This document shows, piece after piece, positions 5,856 through 6,050 of a stretch of 6,050 nt of DNA (the stretch's first letter is position 1; the number at the start of each line of letters is the position of its first letter). The notes beneath the pieces are model-generated. The model did not search any database and was not told the origin of the DNA. It saw only the letters and a program-made list of their open reading frames with translations. The stretch is taken from assembly GCA_041483455.1 (NCBI GenBank), contig JBGPFS010000161.1:1-6050 (forward strand), in the 5' to 3' direction. Both the position numbers and the translations under genes were made by a program. This stretch comes from JBGPFS01 sp041483455. GTDB taxonomy: Bacteria; Chloroflexota; Limnocylindria; Limnocylindrales; CSP1-4.

Positions 5856-6050
5856 GTGCCGACCCTGACCCCCACGCCCGCCCGGATCCGCGCGACCATC
5901 GCGTCGGTCGTCGACCCGCCCGATGAGCTCCGCGAGCTCCGCGACGTCCACACGGCGCTCGCGGACGTGAACCGGCTTCGGATCGTCCGGCGCCTCGCCG
6001 ACGGCCCGGCGACGGTCACCGACCTCATCGACCACGTCGGGCTCTCGCAG
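5856..6050 (+). CDS. ArsR-like winged-helix transcriptional regulator, 5' part (partial)
   Basis: The first 65 codons of a DNA-binding regulator, cut by the window end. Residues 22-65 read DELRELRDVHTALADVNRLRIVRRL, then ADGPATVTDLIDHVGLSQ, which matches the start of the ArsR/SmtB helix-turn-helix (D-x-x-R-L-x-I-x-x-x-L, then the G-L-S-Q turn that precedes the recognition helix). The recognition helix, wing and any metal- or ligand-sensing residues lie outside. Residues 1-21 are a Thr/Pro-containing extension. GTG at 5856 is chosen because the same frame has a stop at 5829-5831 and no other usual start codon in between; the ribosome binding site is weak (only CGGA directly before it). It is divergent from the MFS-corA operon and preceded by its own promoter and palindrome, which suggests autorepression and possibly control of the transporters. 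Confidence 0.8.
   Translation, partial: MPTLTPTPARIRATIASVVDPPDELRELRDVHTALADVNRLRIVRRLADGPATVTDLIDHVGLSQ

Noticed and set aside
5802..6035. Minus-strand open frames at the right edge
   Set aside because: They are antisense to the ArsR-like gene, whose helix-turn-helix sequence is recognisable, and they cover the promoter and palindrome.

Overview
The window is a GC-rich (roughly 70%) bacterial chromosomal segment, densely packed and using several GTG starts. It opens with the end of a complex I (nuo) operon, so the host is a respiring bacterium. High GC, start codons preceded by TANNNT boxes instead of Shine-Dalgarno sequences, and a sortase-fold protein with a Pro/Ser linker suggest a Chloroflexota-like or actinobacterial lineage. 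That placement is inference; nothing here is a taxonomic marker.

Left part (1-1845, + strand): the 3' end of nuoM, then complete nuoN after a 19-nt gap. All the charged residues expected of an antiporter-like proton-pumping subunit are present in NuoN. This is the normal end of a nuoA-N operon.

Middle (1853-3006): a divergent pair separated by 65 nt. On the minus strand is a small membrane-anchored or secreted Pro/Ala/Ser-rich protein with an internal 78-nt-offset duplication. On the plus strand is a sortase-fold protein with an N-terminal membrane anchor and a Pro/Ser-rich linker. The sortase keeps the catalytic-type His, but the nucleophilic Cys is replaced by Ser and the usual Arg is not evident, so it may be a pseudo-sortase or a re-purposed one.

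Right part (3003-5637, - strand): a two-gene operon with a DHA2-type 14-helix MFS transporter upstream and a CorA-type divalent-cation channel downstream. The two reading frames overlap by 38 nt, and the corA Shine-Dalgarno sequence lies inside the MFS gene. The CorA signature GMN is changed to GMS. The sortase and corA genes converge so tightly that their stop codons share one CTAG.

Right edge (5773-6050, + strand): a TTGACA-type promoter, a 30-bp AT-centred inverted repeat just downstream of its -10 box, and the first 65 codons of an ArsR-like winged-helix regulator, cut off by the window end. It is divergent from the MFS-corA operon. The arrangement suggests an autoregulated repressor that may also control the transporters.

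The most notable points are the Cys-to-Ser sortase, the GMS CorA, the operator-like palindrome, and three operon-leading genes with a -10-like box 6-7 nt before the start codon (probable leaderless mRNAs). The internal genes nuoN and corA instead have Shine-Dalgarno sequences.
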